The notes below the pieces were generated by a model that did not search any database, was not told where the DNA came from, and worked only from the letters and a program-made list of their open reading frames with translations. Shown piece by piece: positions 12,312 to 24,872 of a stretch of DNA of 64,000 nt. How positions within the stretch are numbered: the stretch's first letter is position 1; each line of letters begins with the position of its first letter. Source of the stretch: Rattus norvegicus (lineage: Eukaryota > Chordata > Mammalia > Rodentia > Muridae); NCBI RefSeq assembly GCF_036323735.1, contig NC_086034.1, forward strand, positions 13,286,001-13,350,000. The letters are read 5' to 3'. A program made the position numbers and the translations under genes.

Positions 12312-12985
12312 TAAAATTGTAGTTTAAAAAAATTTCCACTACAGGAAGATAAAATACAAGGAATTGTTTCCAATTTTTAATGTTTGTTATGATTTGCTCT
12401 GTGGCCTATATGAAATCATACCTAAGCAGCTATGGAACACTGAGAAGATAGTGCATTTTCCATCTGTTATGTACAATATTCTTTAGAAGTCTTTTAAATA
12501 TAATTGTTACAGAAGGTGAGAACTATTTGGATAATACTTAGAAATTTCATCTCCAAAATTGTATATGAAAATATACCTAAACGTAGTTTATCAGCAAAGA
12601 TTAAATGAAGGATATGTAAACATAGCAACTAGTCCTCAGATATTAAATGATTATACTGAAAATATAAATATAAGTAACATTATACAGAAGGACCAGGTTG
12701 TATTTATGTATTAAGGAATTTACATACATACGCATCAAAAATCTTAAAAAATCATGAATTTAAAGTGGACAAGGAGAGTTTGGTGTAAAAAAAACATAAA
12801 GGGGGAAAGAATGTAATTATATTATAATCCAAAAAAGATAAAAGAAATAATTTAAAAATAAATTGTAGATCAAAAAAATATATAAACAATTTGAATAAAT
12901 CTCTAATGAGCAATTATTGCTATTGAAGCAGTAACCAATGAGCTCCCATCAAACTATGGCTTAAAACTAGATATATTTTATAATA
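12312..12985. other. AT-rich sequence without recognised features
   Basis: There are short A runs and no open frame of note. It leads into the very old L1 at about 12990. Confidence 0.4.
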
Positions 12986-15385
12986 AATTATACCAGTCTT
13001 TTAAGATAGACTTCTTGCTTTTCCACAAAATAGAGACACTATGAAACTATTACTATATAATGTTATTCTGTAATTCCAAACCATATTAAGACACCACAAA
13101 GGAAACTATCGACTAATTACTCTGTTGAATATATATGCAAAAGTTCTTGACAAAATATTTGCAAACTGAATTCAGAAATACATTAAGAATATTGCATAAT
13201 TTTATTTTTCATGGCCAAGTTGGTTGCACTCTAGGTTGAACACATGCAAATAAATACTAATTGTCTTAAGGACAAAAATCCTACTATTATCTCTGTAAAT
13301 GGGAAAAGCATGGGATCGAGTACCATATGCCTTCACTACAAAAGCTTGAAGTAAGGCTAGAAGGATTATAGTAGCTAAATGTAATGAAGACCATATAGAG
13401 AACGATGTATGGCTATCATTATACTAAAAGGGAAGAAATATGAGACAATTTTTTTCCAGACTGTAGAATGAGGCAGCAGTGTTCAGTCCTTCCCAATTTT
13501 ATTCAATGTAGACCTCAAAGTCTTAACTAGAGGAAGAAGACAAGAGGAAGAAATAAATTATAAAAAATAAGAGAAGAATAAATAAAATTATTGTTATTTG
13601 CAGATCGCATGTTTCAATATGTAAAATGCCCTTTACAATGGATAAAAAAAACCTCCTAGACATGGTACATTTCTCATTCAAGTTCCTAGATATAAAATCA
13701 ATGTATGAAAGCTAGTGGCTTGGGTTGATGAGATGTCTCAGGCTGCCCCCAACACCTATGATCCAGTTGAATCCTCAGAGCCTATGTAGTGGAAAGAAAA
13801 CTAACTTCCATGGGTGGCCCTTTGCCCTCCACAACATGTTGAGGTGTCTATGCTCTCTTTTCAACACAAATAAAAAGCTAATGAAATGCATGAGTTTTTT
13901 ATATATCAATAATGTATATGCTTAGAAAGTAATTAGAGGAAACAATCTATTCACAACAGCTATAAAAAAATACCAACGAGTAAACCAGAGGAGGTAAAAG
14001 ACATGTACAAAGAGAAGTTTCAGATGCTAATGAAAGAAGTTGAAGTCATGCTTGTAGATTGCTTGGATTAATCATGTGAAGGTTGCTATATTACTGAGAA
14101 TGATCTATAGATTCATCACAATCTCCCAGCAAAACTTCTCTAACATTTTCCATAGAACTGGACATATAAGTGCTACTATTTTATGGAAGTCCAAAAGATC
14201 TTGAGTGTCTAAAGCAATCATAAAAAAAAAAAAACAGTAAGAACTATGCTTGAATTCTTGTAGTACCTGCCTTTCATTTATGCTAAATAGTCCTATAGTG
14301 ATAAACTTGGTGCTGGCTTAAAAATAAGACATGTAGATCAGAGGAATAGAATAGGGAACTCAGAAATAAATCCACCTAGCCATAGTCTCTTCATATTTGC
14401 CAAATGGATCAAAACTTTGCATTGGGAAAAAATCTTGATTATTTTTTAATAAATGGTGTTGGCAAAATTAGGTATTCAAATGCTGCATATTGGAATTGAG
14501 AGTTAATTCTCATCCTACCCAAAGTCAATTCACAGTGGATCAGGGATCTGAATATAGAACTTGAAATGATGAAATAGCTGGAGGACACAGGGAAACTGCT
14601 TGCAGATATTGGCATTGGCACAGGATTTCTGAAAAAGACTCTAATATACAGGAAATAACCCAAAGATTAGTAAGTGCAATTATATGTAACTATGATTATA
14701 TATTATACTTATTACATATTACATTATAATTACATATTATCCTTAGCTTGGGCTAAAAAAGCTATCAGCAGAGTGTAGAAATGACCTATACGCTGGGAGG
14801 GAAATCTTTGTCAGCTATACTTCAGACAGGTAATTAATACTTAAAAATTATAAAGAACTTTAAAAATTAACCACTAAAACCGACAAACATTCTAACAAAC
14901 AAGGAAGCTAATGAATTAGAATTCTCAACAAGAAATATAAGATACTCATAAACAATTTAAAAACTTCTTATTATCTTTAGCCGTCAGAAAAACTCCAAGT
15001 ACTTTGACATTCCGTATCACAGCAGTCCCAGTGAATATGACCAGGAAAATTTTCACCAACAAACACAAGCAAGGGTGTGGGGAAAGAGGAATCCTATTTA
15101 CTGCTGGTGGAGGTGTACGTTGGTATAACCCATATAGAAGTGAAAATGGAGATTTCTCAAACACAAAATCAAAGCCCCTAAAACAATAGAAATACAATAT
15201 GATCTAGCTGTATTATCCCTGGGAATATACTCAGAGGACTGTGCCACAGAGATGATTGTAGATCCATGCTTATTGCTGCACTAGTCACAGTAGCTAAAAA
15301 CTGGAATCAGCCTAGACATGCATGCATCAGTCAATGAATGTATAAAGAAAGTGGAATTTTATTCAACCATAAAGGAAAACGAGGT
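12986..15385 (+). mobile_element. Very old L1 ORF2 remnant, interrupted by a SINE
   Basis: Degenerate ORF2 is read on the plus strand. Recognisable parts include AATTACTCTGTTGAATAT with TGCAAAAGTTCTTGACAAA near 13115-13160 (the RT region equivalent to PISLMNIDAKILNKIL), TTCAGTCCTTCCCAATTTTA near 13480, and the cysteine-rich end near 15070-15120. Divergence from copies A-C is high and no frame is open, so it is much older than the rat-specific L1s. A B3-type SINE sits at about 13707-13893 and another follows at 15386. An AT-rich insert of unknown origin occurs near 14680-14750. Confidence 0.75.
13707..13893 (+). mobile_element. B2/B3-type SINE in the old L1
   Basis: The stretch from GCTAGTGGCTTGGGTTGATG through CTTTGCCCTCCACAACATG to CACAAATAAAAAGC follows the B3 layout, with its CTCTGACCTCCACA core diverged. 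L1 sequence resumes afterwards. An imperfect target duplication (AAAGCTAGTGG on the left, AAAGCTAATGA on the right) supports insertion. A 66-codon frame inside it is not a gene. Confidence 0.65.
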
Positions 15386-15575
15386 GTAGGACTGAAGAGG
15401 TGGCTCAGGGGTGCAGAACATTTGCTGCTCTTGTAGGTTACCTGGGTGAGTTCTTAGCACCCAATTGGAGGCTTCCAACCACTTTTAATTCTGGGCACTG
15501 CACACACCAGGTATGTATATATACATACATATATACAGGTGGCTCTGTGTATGTGAAATGAAAATATATAAATCT
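15386..15575 (+). mobile_element. B2/B3-type SINE, diverged
   Basis: GACTGAAGAGGTGGCTCAGG, then CACCCAATTGGAGGCTTCCA and an ATATACATAC-rich tail resemble the tRNA-derived head and tail of rodent B2/B3 SINEs (consensus GGCTGGAGAGATGGCTCAG). It follows directly on the 3' part of the old L1. Confidence 0.6.
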
Positions 15576-15761
15576 TTAAAAAGTAAGAAAAATGAAACAC
15601 AACATTTGCTCAGAGTAGCAGAAAATGAGTCCTGTATGAAAATGCTGAAAGGAAACTCATTTCTTTTTATTTTGCATCTAATAAAAGCCATTAAATTAGT
15701 AGAGAAAAAAATAATTTACTGCCAAGACTAATGCCATTTACTGGATACAGAGTATTCTGTA

Positions 15762-15793
15762 AATTATTATTATTATTATTATTATTATTATTT
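15762..15793. repeat. (TTA)n microsatellite (tail of the adjoining B1)
   Basis: About 32 bases of ATT units immediately precede a minus-strand B1. They therefore lie where the B1 A-rich tail would be and probably grew from it. Confidence 0.9.
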
Positions 15794-15931
15794 GAGACAG
15801 CATTTTCTTTGTAGCTCTGATTGTCTTAAACTCTCTCTGTATCTCAGGCTGATCTCTAAATCAGAGATCCACTTGCCTCTGACTCCTGAGTGCTTGGATT
15901 AAAGGTGTGAATTATAGCCAGGTTGGGCTAT
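15794..15931 (-). mobile_element. B1 SINE (7SL-derived)
   Basis: On the plus strand TTTGAGACAGCATTTTCTTT, TCAGGCTGATCTCTAAATCA, TGCTTGGATTAAAGGTGTGA and GCCAGGTTGGGC match the reverse complement of the rodent B1 consensus with moderate divergence. Confidence 0.92.
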
Positions 15932-16904
15932 AGACTGACTTCTGTTTTCCACCCACGCAACATCTGTGTGTGCATCTCTGGGTAAAAGTGAACCTAGGAC
16001 ACACATTTCATGGAATGAATGCTGTCTCAGTCTGAAAGGATTCTAAGTAGAAGCGGGATAGGATCTAATTAATCTTTTTTATATGGATTTTGGATTGATG
16101 AAGTTTAGATGAGTACCTTGGAACTTTGAGGATTGTCTTCACTAATATTAAGAAGGATGTCAGTAGGAAAATTAGGTGAGATGGTGACTTGCTTTACAAA
16201 TAATTAGTATTTTCACTTCTAGAAAATATTAATAAATCTAAAATGTTTATAATTTTTGAGAGTAAAGAAGCACTCAATCAGGTTTGATGATTTAATATAC
16301 ACTAATCCAATCTACATGTTCATTAATTAATGAATAAAACAGTTTTTGAGTATTTCTTAACCATCAAGATGAACACATTCAGTCCATTAGTCATTCATTT
16401 AGCTAATATGGGCTAAACCTTTACAATATGTGGTGGCTCTGTGCTCATCCACTTTAGAAACACATCTGAGTAAAATTCTTGTTACAATGCCCTAAGTTTG
16501 AGGATAATAAAGCTATGTAGACACCATTATGTGATGTGATTTGGAAGACCGATAATCAAGACATCATGGAAGCTCTGCTGAGGGAGTTTAGGAGAGAATA
16601 GACCAGAGACCTTCCCCAGATGCAGAGATGTGAGTCAACCTTCACACAGCAAAGCAGGCATTTGCAGGTTGAGCAGTGCCACTGATGTTTGTATACGGAC
16701 AGCTGGTTTGTCCTGAGCCTGATATTCTTGTTTATGAAACATATTTCTAGATTTATTAAATGTTTTCCTGAGTCGGACCAGAGTCAAGTCTCAGAATGCA
16801 CTGCTTCGAGGAAGAGTGAGTACTTTAGGCACCTAATCTTGACGATCTTTGGACCTTCATCTTCATGCGTGTTACTATTTCCCACCCGTCTCAAAATTTT
16901 TAAC
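15932..16904. other. Unassigned sequence
   Basis: No gene or repeat family was recognised. Open frames are short and lack support. Confidence 0.4.
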
Positions 16905-17678
<774 letters not shown>

Positions 17679-19544
17679 TACTTTATCAGAGTCAAATAAA
17701 AAAAGCTTAACAATGTCTTCTCTCAACCAAGTCACTTCAAGCATAGGCACTGATGCTTTAGGACATTTAATAGAGTTTCAGACTTCGCTTTCCTGAATAG
17801 GACTGCTACCAACTTTCCCCCAGCTGCTAACATCTGCTTTGGGGAGTGGATGAAATATGTGATTAGATTTCTAATCTTGTTTTACTCACAGAGTTCCTGC
17901 TTTAGTTCTTTTGACTCACAATTTTTTTCTGGACCAAATCCACTGAACAGGAGTATTGTTTGTCAATGTATGGGGTCAGCAGGGACTTCCTTCTGCATTC
18001 GGAATGCCTGAGAAATGAGAGCCAGAAAATACATGTTCTTATTGTTAGTCTCTGTCTTCTGTCCCCACTGCCCATATCAGGATGGAAGAATGTTTTACTA
18101 TATATTAAAAATACTTTTCACATCTAGGGAAGTTTTCAATGCAATTTCAAGTTTCTCATATCCTAGAGGAATGAGACACCGAGAAAGACATCTCCTTGTA
18201 ACAGTGACATAAAGTCACTTAGATTCAAGTCCATTTTGATTTTGTCACTTGTACAGTTGGATTGGTAATAATTGACTTCCTTTGCAGGGACATTTTGAGA
18301 ATGAAATGAACAGGAGAAAGGCTTGGGAATTATTAAAGTAGACAAAGTAAAAATTATTTATGTGTGTATCACCTCACAAAATGTACCTGCCCTGCCATAT
18401 ACCTGATTTGATGCTAGTGCTTATTAAGTGCCCACGGCTAATGAAAAGAGACTTTTTGTTCCTAAAAATATTGTTTTTCTGTAACTATCAAATGTGTGAG
18501 ATGTGGAACATTTGCATGCCTTTTGATTATTTTAATCCGTATTGGTAATTTTTGTTTCTTTTTCTTCAAGTGAGATTATGGGTATTTGCCAACTTTCCAT
18601 AATACCTGACTTGCCAATGTGTCTTAGTGTGTTTATTATTTTTCAGATCTTTGGCAACGATAACTTTCTTCATAGAATATATTTTCATGAGGTGTGATTT
18701 CACTCCCATGTTACTATTTCTGACTGCTTATTTGTAATTCTGAAGGACCTTGGTATGGTTTTATGGGTTACACAGGGCTCTCATGTGTCCAAAAGCCTTT
18801 CACAATTACCTGGCTGTGCCTGATCGTGTTTAAAGGAGCAAAGTAGCATAGTGATGGGAAGTCACTGGCTATGTTATTGTTCTCGAACTTAATTTTGCTT
18901 TTAGTCATTTGGCAACCTTGTTTGGAGGCATGAATCCTTTTTACCTGAAGCTGCCAGATAATGTGGACCAGGAAAAAAGTGTTAAGAAAAAGAATGGAAC
19001 TTCACTGGGGTGGAAAGGTGAGATCTGGGATGGTTCCACTGACAAAAATGTAGAAACAAAATGGGCCTTGTGGTTTTTGAAAGGAATGAAATGCAGAAGC
19101 AGAGACTAGGCCACTGGACAAAATGTGTTGGCCAGCCTAGCTGAGATGAAGGAAGGAGAGATGATGTTTGCATCCAGAGCAGATGAGCTGTGCCAAGGAG
19201 CAGGCTGTGACTCATGGAGGAAGGCATAAGCTCCACGTTGCCTTCAGGTTTCAGGTCTTCATGTAGTTGCTGGTTTCTGAGCATACCTATATCGGTTAAA
19301 CAATCATAGCAAACTGATGTCATTGAGTGTCTTCAGAGCTCCCATTCTGAGCACTCGGATCATGAGAGGCTGTCAGGTGGCAGTCATCGTCCTATCAGAT
19401 GGTTCTAAAAGAAATGACACCCTCCACCTCCATAGAAATTCAGTTTTGCACATTTTAGATTTAGGTAAAAATAATCCTTGCTTGTTTCATAAGGCGATTC
19501 ACAACCTCTGAGCTGCCACTGGAAGTACTTAAAGAGTAAGGCAT
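17679..19544. other. Unassigned, apparently unique sequence
   Basis: No coding frame longer than about 110 codons and no family-level similarity is evident. This is one of the longer stretches without a visible repeat. Confidence 0.4.
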
Positions 19545-19736
19545 TCTTAAAAAGTTTGCTTATTTTAATTATGTGAGTACACTATAGCTGTCTTCAGACA
19601 TACCTGAAGAGGGCATCAGATCCTATGATCCTATGATGATTGTGAGCCACTATGTGGTTGTTGGGAATTGAACTCAGGACTCTAGAAGAGTAGTCAGTGC
19701 TCTTAACCGCTGAGCCATCTGTCAAGCCCCAAGAAC
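19545..19736 (-). mobile_element. B2 SINE
   Basis: The plus strand reads GAGTACACTATAGCTGTCTT, TTGGGAATTGAACTCAGGAC and GCTCTTAACCGCTGAGCCAT, then CAAGCCCC. This is the reverse complement of the B2 consensus including its tRNA-like head with polymerase III boxes. An internal 8-base unit (GATCCTAT) is tandemly doubled near 19620-19637. Confidence 0.95.
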
Positions 19737-19941
19737 AATGCTTTTTAAAAGTTATTGTTACTTAAGAAATAACGAAGAGGTTTGTTTTTCTTTTTTTACG
19801 TATTCTATGAAAATCTGAGTCGTGGTTCCCCTCATCCCACTTTTAACAATTAGTTCAAACTTGTATTTGCTAAACATTTTTTGAGTTTGCAATATGCAAT
19901 AATTTCCTTCAAACTGAAACACTCCAGAACATTCTGGAGTG

Positions 19942-20331
19942 TCTTGGTCAGAGTTATATTGCTGCGTAGAGACACCATGAACATGGCAAATTTTATAAAA
20001 GCTTGTATTTAGTTAGGGCTTGTAGTTTCAGAAGTTCAGTACATTCTCATTAAGACTACACCTTCTTCAGCAAAGCCACACCTCCTAATCCATCTTAAGT
20101 AGTGGCACTTGCTGATGACATATAGGAGCCTATAAAGGGCATTCTTATTCAAATCACCACATTTCACTTCTCGGACCCCCATTAGCTTATGGGCACATCA
20201 CAATGCAAAAATGCATTCAGTCCAACTTCAAAAGTCCCATAGTCTACCACGGTTTCAACACTGTTTAATAGTCCAATTCTGAGACTCAATACAATCTCTT
20301 AACTGTAAGCCCCAGTAAAATGAAAATAAAA

Positions 20332-20383
<52 letters not shown>

Positions 20384-20984
20384 CAAAATACAATGGCTTA
20401 GAATATACATTACCATTCCAAAAGGGAGGAAAGGGAGCACAATGCGAAAATATTGGACCAAAACAAGACCTAAAACCAAAAGGGAAATCCTAATCTCTGC
20501 ATCTCCATATCGTATGTCAAAGCACTCTTCAGATCTCCAACTTCTGTATGCTTTATTGACTGCAACAAATTTCTCTTTCATGTGCTGTCTTCATACCCTG
20601 TTAGCAGCTCTCTGAGGCCAGTATCCCAGGACTCTGGTATTTCTAACATCTCGGGATCTCCAACACAATCCAGACTTCAGCTTCACAGTTTCACGTGATG
20701 GCCCCTCTGTGCCTCCATGCCCAGACACCCCAGACACATACTTGGCCTCTGTGACTTTTCTCAGCTAGAAAGGGATATTACACAACTCCTTTCTTGTATC
20801 CTTAATTTCAAAATCAGAATCACCTGGTCAAAGCTGCCAATTCTGCTATTTTCCGGGAATAGAACATGGCTACCTTTTCCAATTGCATTTGCATCAGCTG
20901 TTGTTTCGGTTGTTCTGGGTTTCTTTTGCTGGTTAAGCTTTCCTTAACTAGTGTGTAACTGGGTAGTATCTTGCCCTGAAATCA
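19942..20984 (-). repeat. Medium-reiterated rodent interspersed repeat (long copy)
   Basis: GAGACACCATGAACATGGCA, AAAGCCACACCTCCTAATCC, AATACAATGGCTTAGAATAT with ACATTACCATTCCAAAAGG, and AGATCTCCAACTTCTGTATG belong to a family I recognise as very common in mouse and rat non-coding DNA. I do not assign it a database name. Orientation is given relative to the copy at 57614-59290. A (TTA)n run at 20332-20382 lies inside it. It carries no open frame. Confidence 0.6.
20332..20382. repeat. (TTA)n microsatellite
   Basis: Roughly 50 bases of ATT units, embedded in the medium-reiterated repeat. Confidence 0.97.
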
Positions 20985-22070
20985 CTACTACCTTTATTCC
21001 ATTTTGCATCCACATTTTCTGTATCCATTCTTCTGTTGTGGGACATCTGGGTTGTTTACAGCTTCTGGCTATCACAAATACTGAAGGACCCAAGTGAGGA
21101 CGCTTTGGTTCCACTTGGGAGGGAGAAGAAAGCAACCCCAAGGGAGGAAGGAAAACAGTTGAGGGAGAGGGGAACAAGAACTGGTATGGGGTAGGGTCGG
21201 GGAGGACTGAAGCCCTGAGGATCAGCAGAAAGAATGGAAACAGGTAACCTCGGGAGGAAGGAGTTTGGGAAGACCCTCTAGAATGGGAAATGAGAGACTC
21301 TCAGGATGCAAACGGGGAGACCCTAGATGAAAGGCCCTACAGTGGGGAGAGGGAACTTATTGAATTCACCTCCAACAGAAAGACAGGGCATCAAGTGAGG
21401 GATGGGGTTGCTATTCCACAGCCAAACCTCTGACCCATAATTGTTTTTGTCTGCAAGAAACAGGGATGGAACTAGAGAAGAGTCTGAGGAAAAGAATGTC
21501 CAGCGACAGGCCCAAAGTGTGTTCCACCTCAAGGGGAGGCCCCAAGACATGACACTATTACTGAAGCTATGTGATGTTCGCAAAATGGGACCTACCATGA
21601 CTGCTCTCCAAAAGACCCAACAAGCAGCTGAGTCAGATGCAGACATGTTCACTCAACCAACCAACAGAACAGAAGCTGCTGACCCCTCTGACTGAATTGG
21701 GGAAAAGCTCGAGGAAACAAAGAAGGAGAGCAACCCTGTAGGAGGACCAGCAATCTCAATTAACCTGGACCTCTGAGATCTTTTAGACGCTGAATCACCA
21801 ACCAGACAGTATGCACCAGCTGAGATGAGGCCTCTAACACATATACAGCAGAGGACTCGCGGGTCTGGGTTCAGTCACAGAAGATGCGCCTAATCCTCGA
21901 GAGACTGGAGGCTCCAGGAAGTTTAGAGGTCTGGTGGGGTGGATGGCATGGGGACATCCTTGTGGAGACACATACAGGGGCGGGGCGGGGGACAGTCCGG
22001 GGAACTGGGAGGAGGTATGGGATGTGGAACCCTCTGGTGGAGGAGACTGGGAGGGGGATAAAATCTGTAG

Positions 22071-22117
<47 letters not shown>

Positions 22118-22125
22118 ATATAGAA
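20985..22125. mobile_element. 5'-inverted (twin-primed) Lx-type L1
   Basis: Bases 20985-21080 are the end of ORF2 in antisense (TTTTCTGTATCCATTCTTCT, GACATCTGGGTTGTTTACAG). From about 21081 to 22075 the sequence is L1 3'UTR in sense (GGTTCCACTTGGGAGGGAGA through GAGGGGGATAAAATCTGTAG), ending in an (AAAT)n tail. An antisense 5' piece joined to a sense 3' piece is the hallmark of twin priming. Roughly 180 bases of L1 sequence between the pieces appear to be missing at the junction. The flanking duplication was not resolved. Confidence 0.7.
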
Positions 22126-22147
22126 AGAAAGAAGGAAGGAAAGAAAA
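22075..22147. repeat. (AAAT)n then GAAA/GGAA-rich tail
   Basis: AATA units at 22075-22120 form the 3' tail of the twin-primed L1. They are followed by GAAAGAAGGAAG-type repeats to 22147. Confidence 0.93.
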
Positions 22148-22164
22148 ATTGATGTCATAAGATA

Positions 22165-22383
22165 GTAGGGCATTTTCTCAATTAATGATTGATAGGGGAG
22201 GGCCCATCTCATTCTGGGTGATGCCGTCCATGAGGTGGTGGTAATGGGCTGTAAAAGAAAGCAGCTTGAGCAACCCATACCTACCTTCACTAACAAAGCC
22301 ACACCTCCAAATCCTTTTTGCTAGTGGCCCCTAACATTCAAATATCTGAGTCCATGGGGGCATTCTTATCTAAACTACCACAT
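22165..22383. repeat. Pieces of medium-reiterated rodent repeats
   Basis: CATTTTCTCAATTAATGATT with GATAGGGGAGGGCCCATC is one common rodent repeat. CAAAGCCACACCTCCAAATC with CAAATATCTGAGTCCATGGG is the family seen at 19942 and 61757. Two family pieces therefore appear to be joined here. I give no database name. Confidence 0.55.
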
Positions 22384-22651
22384 CACATAGAAGGAAGCTT
22401 GTTGAGACTCGGGAAGAAAACACAACTTACAAGTCTTAGGAAATCTCTGAAGCTTGCGTCTTCACAAGACCCGTTTCCCAGGATTCTACAAGCAGTAAAG
22501 ATTTGTTGGGGAAGGGAGACTATCTGACTCATGGACCTGTCTTCCAGTCTTCCAGAAAGTTTCAGAGATAAAGTTTTCATGATTTATCGCTCAGGTAGGG
22601 GAGGGCTTTTCATTAATGCAGCTGCTTTTGAGTTGGGCATATTTTGTTTGC

Positions 22652-22879
22652 CAGGGGTTCTCAATCTTCACAGTGCTCTAACCCTTTAATACAGTTGCTC
22701 ATCTTGTGGTGACACCCAACCATAAAATTATTTTTGTTGCTATGTCATAATTGTAAATTTGTTACTATTATGAACCATAACGTAAATATCTGTGTTTTTT
22801 GATCATCTTAGGATACCCCTGTGACAGGGTTCTTCAATCCCCAGAGGGATTGATACTCACAGATTGAGAACAACTGCTG
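22652..22879 (+). mobile_element. URR1-type hAT-Charlie DNA transposon (non-autonomous)
   Basis: It begins CAGGGGTTCTCAATCTTCAC and ends AGATTGAGAACAACTGCTG, the inverted ends of the rodent URR1 family (consensus CAGTGGTTCTCAACC). The body matches too: CCTTTAATACAGTTGCTCAT, CCATAAAATTATTTTTGTTG, TTATGAACCATAACGTAAAT. At about 228 bp it is close to full length and carries no transposase. The expected 8-bp target duplication is not visible: the flanks TGTTTGC and GCAAACA are inverse complements rather than direct copies. Confidence 0.9.
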
Positions 22880-24420
22880 AGCAAACACTTATGTTTTCAC
22901 CTAAACAACTTCAATAAACTCGCTGCTTTGCCTGGTAAGACTTAGAAGTTTGAGTTCTCTCTATGAAAGCACAAGAAAGAGTGACAAGATATTAGCAACA
23001 CAAAACCTTTAAAAACATATTTTGTTATAACAAAAGTAAAGTGGTACTTGGTAGCATTATAAAGTTCGAATTTGTAACAGATATTTAGCTCCATGAGTTA
23101 ATATAGGGTAACAAAGAACAATTCAAATGCAATCTTAGTCAATCATGCTTTTTGTTTTTGCTTTCGTTTCAGGCATTTCAATTATTAGATCATCAACATT
23201 TATACTAAAACGTAGATTCTTCCTCAGTCAACAGAACTCAAAGCAGAACCGTCCACTCTTGGCAAATATAAGATTGTAGTTAGGTTTTGGTGGTGCAATC
23301 ATTACTGGGGCTGAGAAGAGTATTTTATAGATTGTGGCTGCACCAGGACTATTTCTGACCAATCAGAACAGAAAGTTTCACATAACCAGAGTCACTTCTC
23401 ATGGAACAGTTTTTGTACAAAGTTGAATTTGTAATTGTCCGAATTTAATTTTAAATCTAAATTTGTATGATGGCATTTTCATTACTCCTCTGACATTTTC
23501 TGTATTATATTGAGGTCTAACAAGAAATTGAAAGTAAGTTAATTCTCTGTATATAATTAAAGATGGCTGCCTATTTAGTCTTTTGTGGTATCCTCAATTA
23601 AAATTTTTTCTTTTCACTATTAATAGTTCATCTTAAGACATTGGAGAATATATTTCTCTTCTGTAGAATTCTACAATCTTTAATTTAATTTATATTTGCT
23701 TTGAAATGTCATAGCTTTTCTCAAGATGGGGGAATATAAACTCTTTGAAGAATTCATGTGACTCTGTATTACTTTGCAATATCAAAGAATATGCTTGTAT
23801 TTTGTGATGATTTCCTGATTAAAAAAGGTCCTTGTCTGAGCACTTATATTTCTGTCCAGTTGAAGAGAGTGAATTCATACCTCTGCAGAGGAAGCATAAA
23901 AGGGGATTCAGGAAGAGAATGGCAAGCTAGCAGTCTATGATGCCCCAGGCACTGCCCTTTAGCCAAGCCTCCTCTTTTTTGTTGTTGCTCCTGTAGCCCA
24001 GGACTTGGCCCCTCTGACTGAGTGATCTCCGATGCCCCTGACAGCTGAAGGCACATGTAGCAGGCCACCAGAACAGGTGTTATATATCTGCACTGTCTAC
24101 TTTGTTTGCTGAATGTCAGGGGGAGAATAGCCTGCTTATCACCAAGCTTCACTGTACCCTTAGACCTTGCTTATAAAACAAATGAAAAATAAATGTACTA
24201 GACATTTTGAAACTGAAGCAGCAAAACATTAAACTGAGGATGCAGTGTGAGATAAGACCCTAAGAGCACAGGGCTATGTGACTGTACAGTTAATACCCTA
24301 TAAGTCACACCAAGTGTCTGAAATATTGTCATTTTAAATCAGGAGAATAAACATGTTTTTACATGTCTCTGTGTATGGCTAATGTGCTGTCACCCAAGGT
24401 GTCATAGGATCACCTTGTGA
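22880..24420. other. Unassigned sequence
   Basis: No gene or named repeat is apparent. A 20-base word at 23762-23781 recurs exactly at 24808-24827 (see findings). Confidence 0.4.
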
Positions 24421-24438
24421 TGCAAGGCATTCTGGGAG
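24421..24438 (-). promoter_or_regulatory. Candidate ZNF143/STAF binding site
   Basis: On the minus strand these 18 bases read CTCCCAGAATGCCTTGCA. This matches every position of the STAF/ZNF143 consensus as I remember it (YYCCCANNATRCMYYRCR). Such sites are often near transcription starts. There is no CpG island here. A strong splice-donor sequence lies about 80 bases downstream on the plus strand. Function is inferred only. Confidence 0.45.
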
Positions 24439-24515
24439 ACTGATGTTTTTCTTAGCTGCTTTAGTAAAGGCTGGCAAAGAAGAAAGAAATTTTGCTAGCC
24501 GGTCAAGATTCTTCA

Positions 24516-24524
24516 AAGGTAAGT
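24516..24524 (+). promoter_or_regulatory. Strong 5' splice-site match
   Basis: AAG then GTAAGT (intron would start at 24519) is a near-ideal vertebrate splice donor. Such matches occur by chance in long sequences. It is listed because of the candidate ZNF143 site just upstream. Confidence 0.3.
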
Positions 24525-24824
24525 ACAGAAATATCTCTGAAGTGTACTAGGCTGAGTTAACAGGGTATGTGAGATCCTTTGATGGGAACAAGATTGTGTG
24601 TAGTGCAGTGTTGGGGGACACAGACATTTGCATGAAAGGCTACAAGTACAGGGTAGTTATAGGAAATTGAAGAAGATAAGTCATCAGAGTAAGATGGCTC
24701 CAGAAAGATAAATACTTTGACTTCTTCATGTAACTAGTATTTTATTTTAAGACTAAGGTACAGTTGTCTGTGTAGAGCACATGTTGATGTTCTAAACGAA
24801 ACCAAGTCTCTGTATTACTTTGCA

Positions 24825-24826
<2 letters not shown>

Positions 24827-24872
<46 letters not shown>

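Noticed and set aside
12027..12373. Long RERERE and SLSLSL frames on both strands
   Set aside because: They are translations of the (GA)n microsatellite.
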